Position numbers and translations under genes: made by a program. The notes under the pieces are model-generated. The model was not told the DNA's origin. It worked only from the letters and a program-made list of their open reading frames with translations, and did no database searches. 64,000 bases of DNA from Macrocystis pyrifera (lineage: Eukaryota; Sar; Phaeophyceae; Laminariales; Laminariaceae). Of this stretch, positions 62,055 through 64,000 are shown in pieces; the first letter of the stretch is position 1; every line of letters starts with the position of its first letter. The stretch spans positions 6,342,689-6,406,688 of the forward strand of contig JASSKH010000025.1 of the NCBI GenBank assembly GCA_031763025.1, given 5' to 3'.

Positions 62055-62346
62055 CAGCTGTTTTTTTATTAGCAGTATCCCCACGTCACAGTCCCATCTA
62101 TTGCTGGGTAGGTCCGTCAGCAAAAAGTATTTGGATTGAAAAACGCGACGCCTCCTCCCGTGGCAGAATAAGGACTGCCGCTGAGAGGCGCCCACTGCTT
62201 CACTCATTTTCTTCCCTTCTTTGTCACACTTCTGCTCTTGACGCGCCGTCATTCCCCCCGTACGCCAACATGTGACCTCGACCGGGTTCCGAACATTTAG
62301 AGCGGAGGGGATTACCCGCGTCCGATCAGCCATATGTGGAGTTTCG

Positions 62347-63941
62347 ATGCGACTCGCCGCTCCACTAACACGGAGCGCTTTCGCCGAAGAAGCCCCCAAG
62401 TGCAACGAAAGCAAGAACACCCGTGCCGCGAACCGACGTCGCGCGATCTCCGAAGTGGGACCTCGCGCTCGTCGGCGTCGGACACGGGGTGTCCGGAGCC
62501 GTAGCCGCGGTCGCAGTCGCGGCCGTAGTCGCGGCCGCAGCGGCGGCCGGGGCCGCAGCCGCAGCCGATCCCGCAGCCGACGCAATGAACGGAAAAAACG
62601 CTCGAGCACAATCAGGGGCAAAAAGGGAGCACCTTTCGCATGTATTTCTTCCTCGTCATCGTCGTCGCCGCCGTTTTCCCCGTCGTCACAGGGGGAGGGA
62701 AAGAGAGAAACGTCTAAAAATCGTCGCCGGGATAGTCGAGACCACCGCTCGCGCTGCTACGTTGACGACATAAATAGGTCCCGTTCTGAAAAACGCCGGG
62801 GTTTCCGGTCGAGTGAAAGTGATGGTTATTTTTCTGGAGGCGGCATGAATGAGGTTACCGCTGCACCGTCGACTCGACGTCGTCATCCCAGCCGGTCTTC
62901 CTACGGCACCAGCCACTGTTCTCCGCGTCATTCTAGATCTAGAGGGCGTTCGTCGTCATCACTTCCTCTCGTAGGTAGGCGTCGGGGGGAAAGCTCCCGC
63001 TGTTCAGCACAAGACCTTGGCTATCGCCGTGGCGGGCGTGAGAACCAGGTACCAAGGGGGCAGCGCGCCGACTCGAGATCGAGATCACGGCGACCTTGTC
63101 GACAGGCGTGGGTCGAAGACGAGCGAGAGCTGAAGAAAGAAGAGCGCGGCAGCATCAGGAGTAGTTCTGGAAGTCATCGTCGAAGCGAGAGTAAGGTCCA
63201 CAGCAGTCGACACAGGCGGTATGCACGCGGCCGGCGCAGAAGACGAAGAGAGAAGGAGGAGAAAAAGTCGTCTGAACCACGGCTTTCGTCCTACTCAAAC
63301 TCAGCGTCCCGCTCCTCCTCCTCCATCACCAGTTCTACCTCCTCGTCTTGTTTCTCCTCTAGAACCTCGGCTTCCTCGTCCCTCTACTCGAGAAGAAGAC
63401 GTTCTGAGCGTCGTGATGTGGGCGAGTTTGACTCTGCTGCGCCCACCGCGAGCGGGCGGAGGCGGCGGCAGTGGCAGTGGCGGCAAGGGCAGCAGCGATT
63501 ATCATTTTCCAGCCCACGGCGGCGGTCGAGGCGACACGGTCACCCCTCCGAGTCGTCGGGCCACTCGATCCCACCCTCCATTTCCCCTTCCTCCTCCTCC
63601 TCCTCCTCCTACTCGTCGTCGTCATCAGTGCTAGGTGGGGGTGGTGACCGATTGTGCAGAACGGCTTCCAGTCGCCGCCGACACCACTCCGCACGGCAAC
63701 GCTCCCGCCTACGCCGGAGACGCCACGCTAGACGAGGGAAGGAGGTGAGAAGGAGACGAGGAAGACCTTACCAGAGAGGGAGCAGCGACGGCGAGAGCAG
63801 AGGTGGCATCGGGCAGGAGGGAGGTCTAGAATATTCTAAGAAAATTCCTGGCGGGAAGTTTGCCCCGCTGGGGGGGAAAGGGGTCGGGAGGAAGAACCGA
63901 CCGGCCGTGGAACGCGCCCGGTTGCAGCGGAAATGGGAGAG
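62347..63941 (+). CDS. Arginine/serine-rich (RS-domain) protein, partial
   Basis: Open frame from the ATG at 62347 (MRLAAPLTRSAFAEEAPKCN) of ~531 codons, with repeated RSRGRSRGRSRGRS, SRSRSRSRR, RRRR and long Ser runs near 63,300-63,380 and 63,580-63,630. It ends in GGKFAPLGGKGVGRKNRPAV and RLQRKWE at a good donor (GAG|AG|GTGAGA). RS domains mark splicing factors and other nuclear-speckle proteins (established), so a nuclear RNA-processing role is inferred. No RRM is visible in this window. The frame is open upstream to ~62,272, so a preceding exon is possible. A TGA follows the donor at 63943, so it could also end here. Confidence 0.55.
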
Positions 63942-64000
63942 GTGAGACGGGCGTCCAATCGCCAGGGTCGGCGGGATAACCACGTAAACGGGGGCCGTGC

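Overview
The window looks like nuclear DNA of a multicellular stramenopile alga, most likely a brown alga (Phaeophyceae, Ectocarpus- or kelp-like). This is inferred from four things: few genes with long introns and GT-AG borders, GC-rich codons in the exons, many CAG/CTG and poly-G/C tracts, and a LINE whose protein resembles what I recall of brown-algal LINE proteins. No bacterial operons, tRNA/rRNA genes, CRISPR arrays, LTR elements or virus-like elements were recognised.

Layout. 1-15,500 is an intergenic mosaic of small non-autonomous DNA transposons and older dispersed repeats. 15,547-30,594 (+) is the best-supported gene: seven phase-compatible exons encode about 474 aa of a membrane-embedded M41-like (FtsH-type) HExxH metalloprotease without an AAA domain, related to the plant chloroplast VIR3/'stress regulated' family. 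Its introns hold an inverted-repeat element, a cluster of tRNA-derived SINE-like copies, a decayed LINE (18,744-23,080, minus), a 63-bp tandem array, a poly-G-associated repeat and a 170-nt pure G run. 32,940-44,096 (-) holds a tentative multi-exon gene for a large low-complexity protein. 46,403-46,951 and 52,909-53,034 are isolated candidate minus-strand exons. 53,524-59,348 (+) is a tentative gene with a duplicated Cys-rich CWFxCxCxCH motif. 62,347-63,941 (+) is an arginine/serine-rich protein exon running to the window edge. The rest is repeats.

Repeat families, lettered here for reference. A: ~110-bp palindromic MITE, TA-flanked, 18 copies. B: ~95-bp MITE with TTAA ends (piggyBac-like), 13 copies. 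C: poly-G-headed dispersed repeat, 8 copies. D: degenerate TTAGGG-containing repeat, 3 copies. E: CGTATCACACGGGTGATAA repeat, one copy set in tandem. F, G, H, K, M: older dispersed or tandem families, some of which supply filled/empty site pairs for the MITEs. Two short motifs, TACCWGGTA and TACTGCTGTA, recur far above chance and belong to none of these families.

The genes show no sign of working together; they look like separate nuclear loci. Exon models come from reading frames, splice-site consensus and phase only. They should be read as hypotheses except for the metalloprotease, where domain order and intron phase agree throughout.
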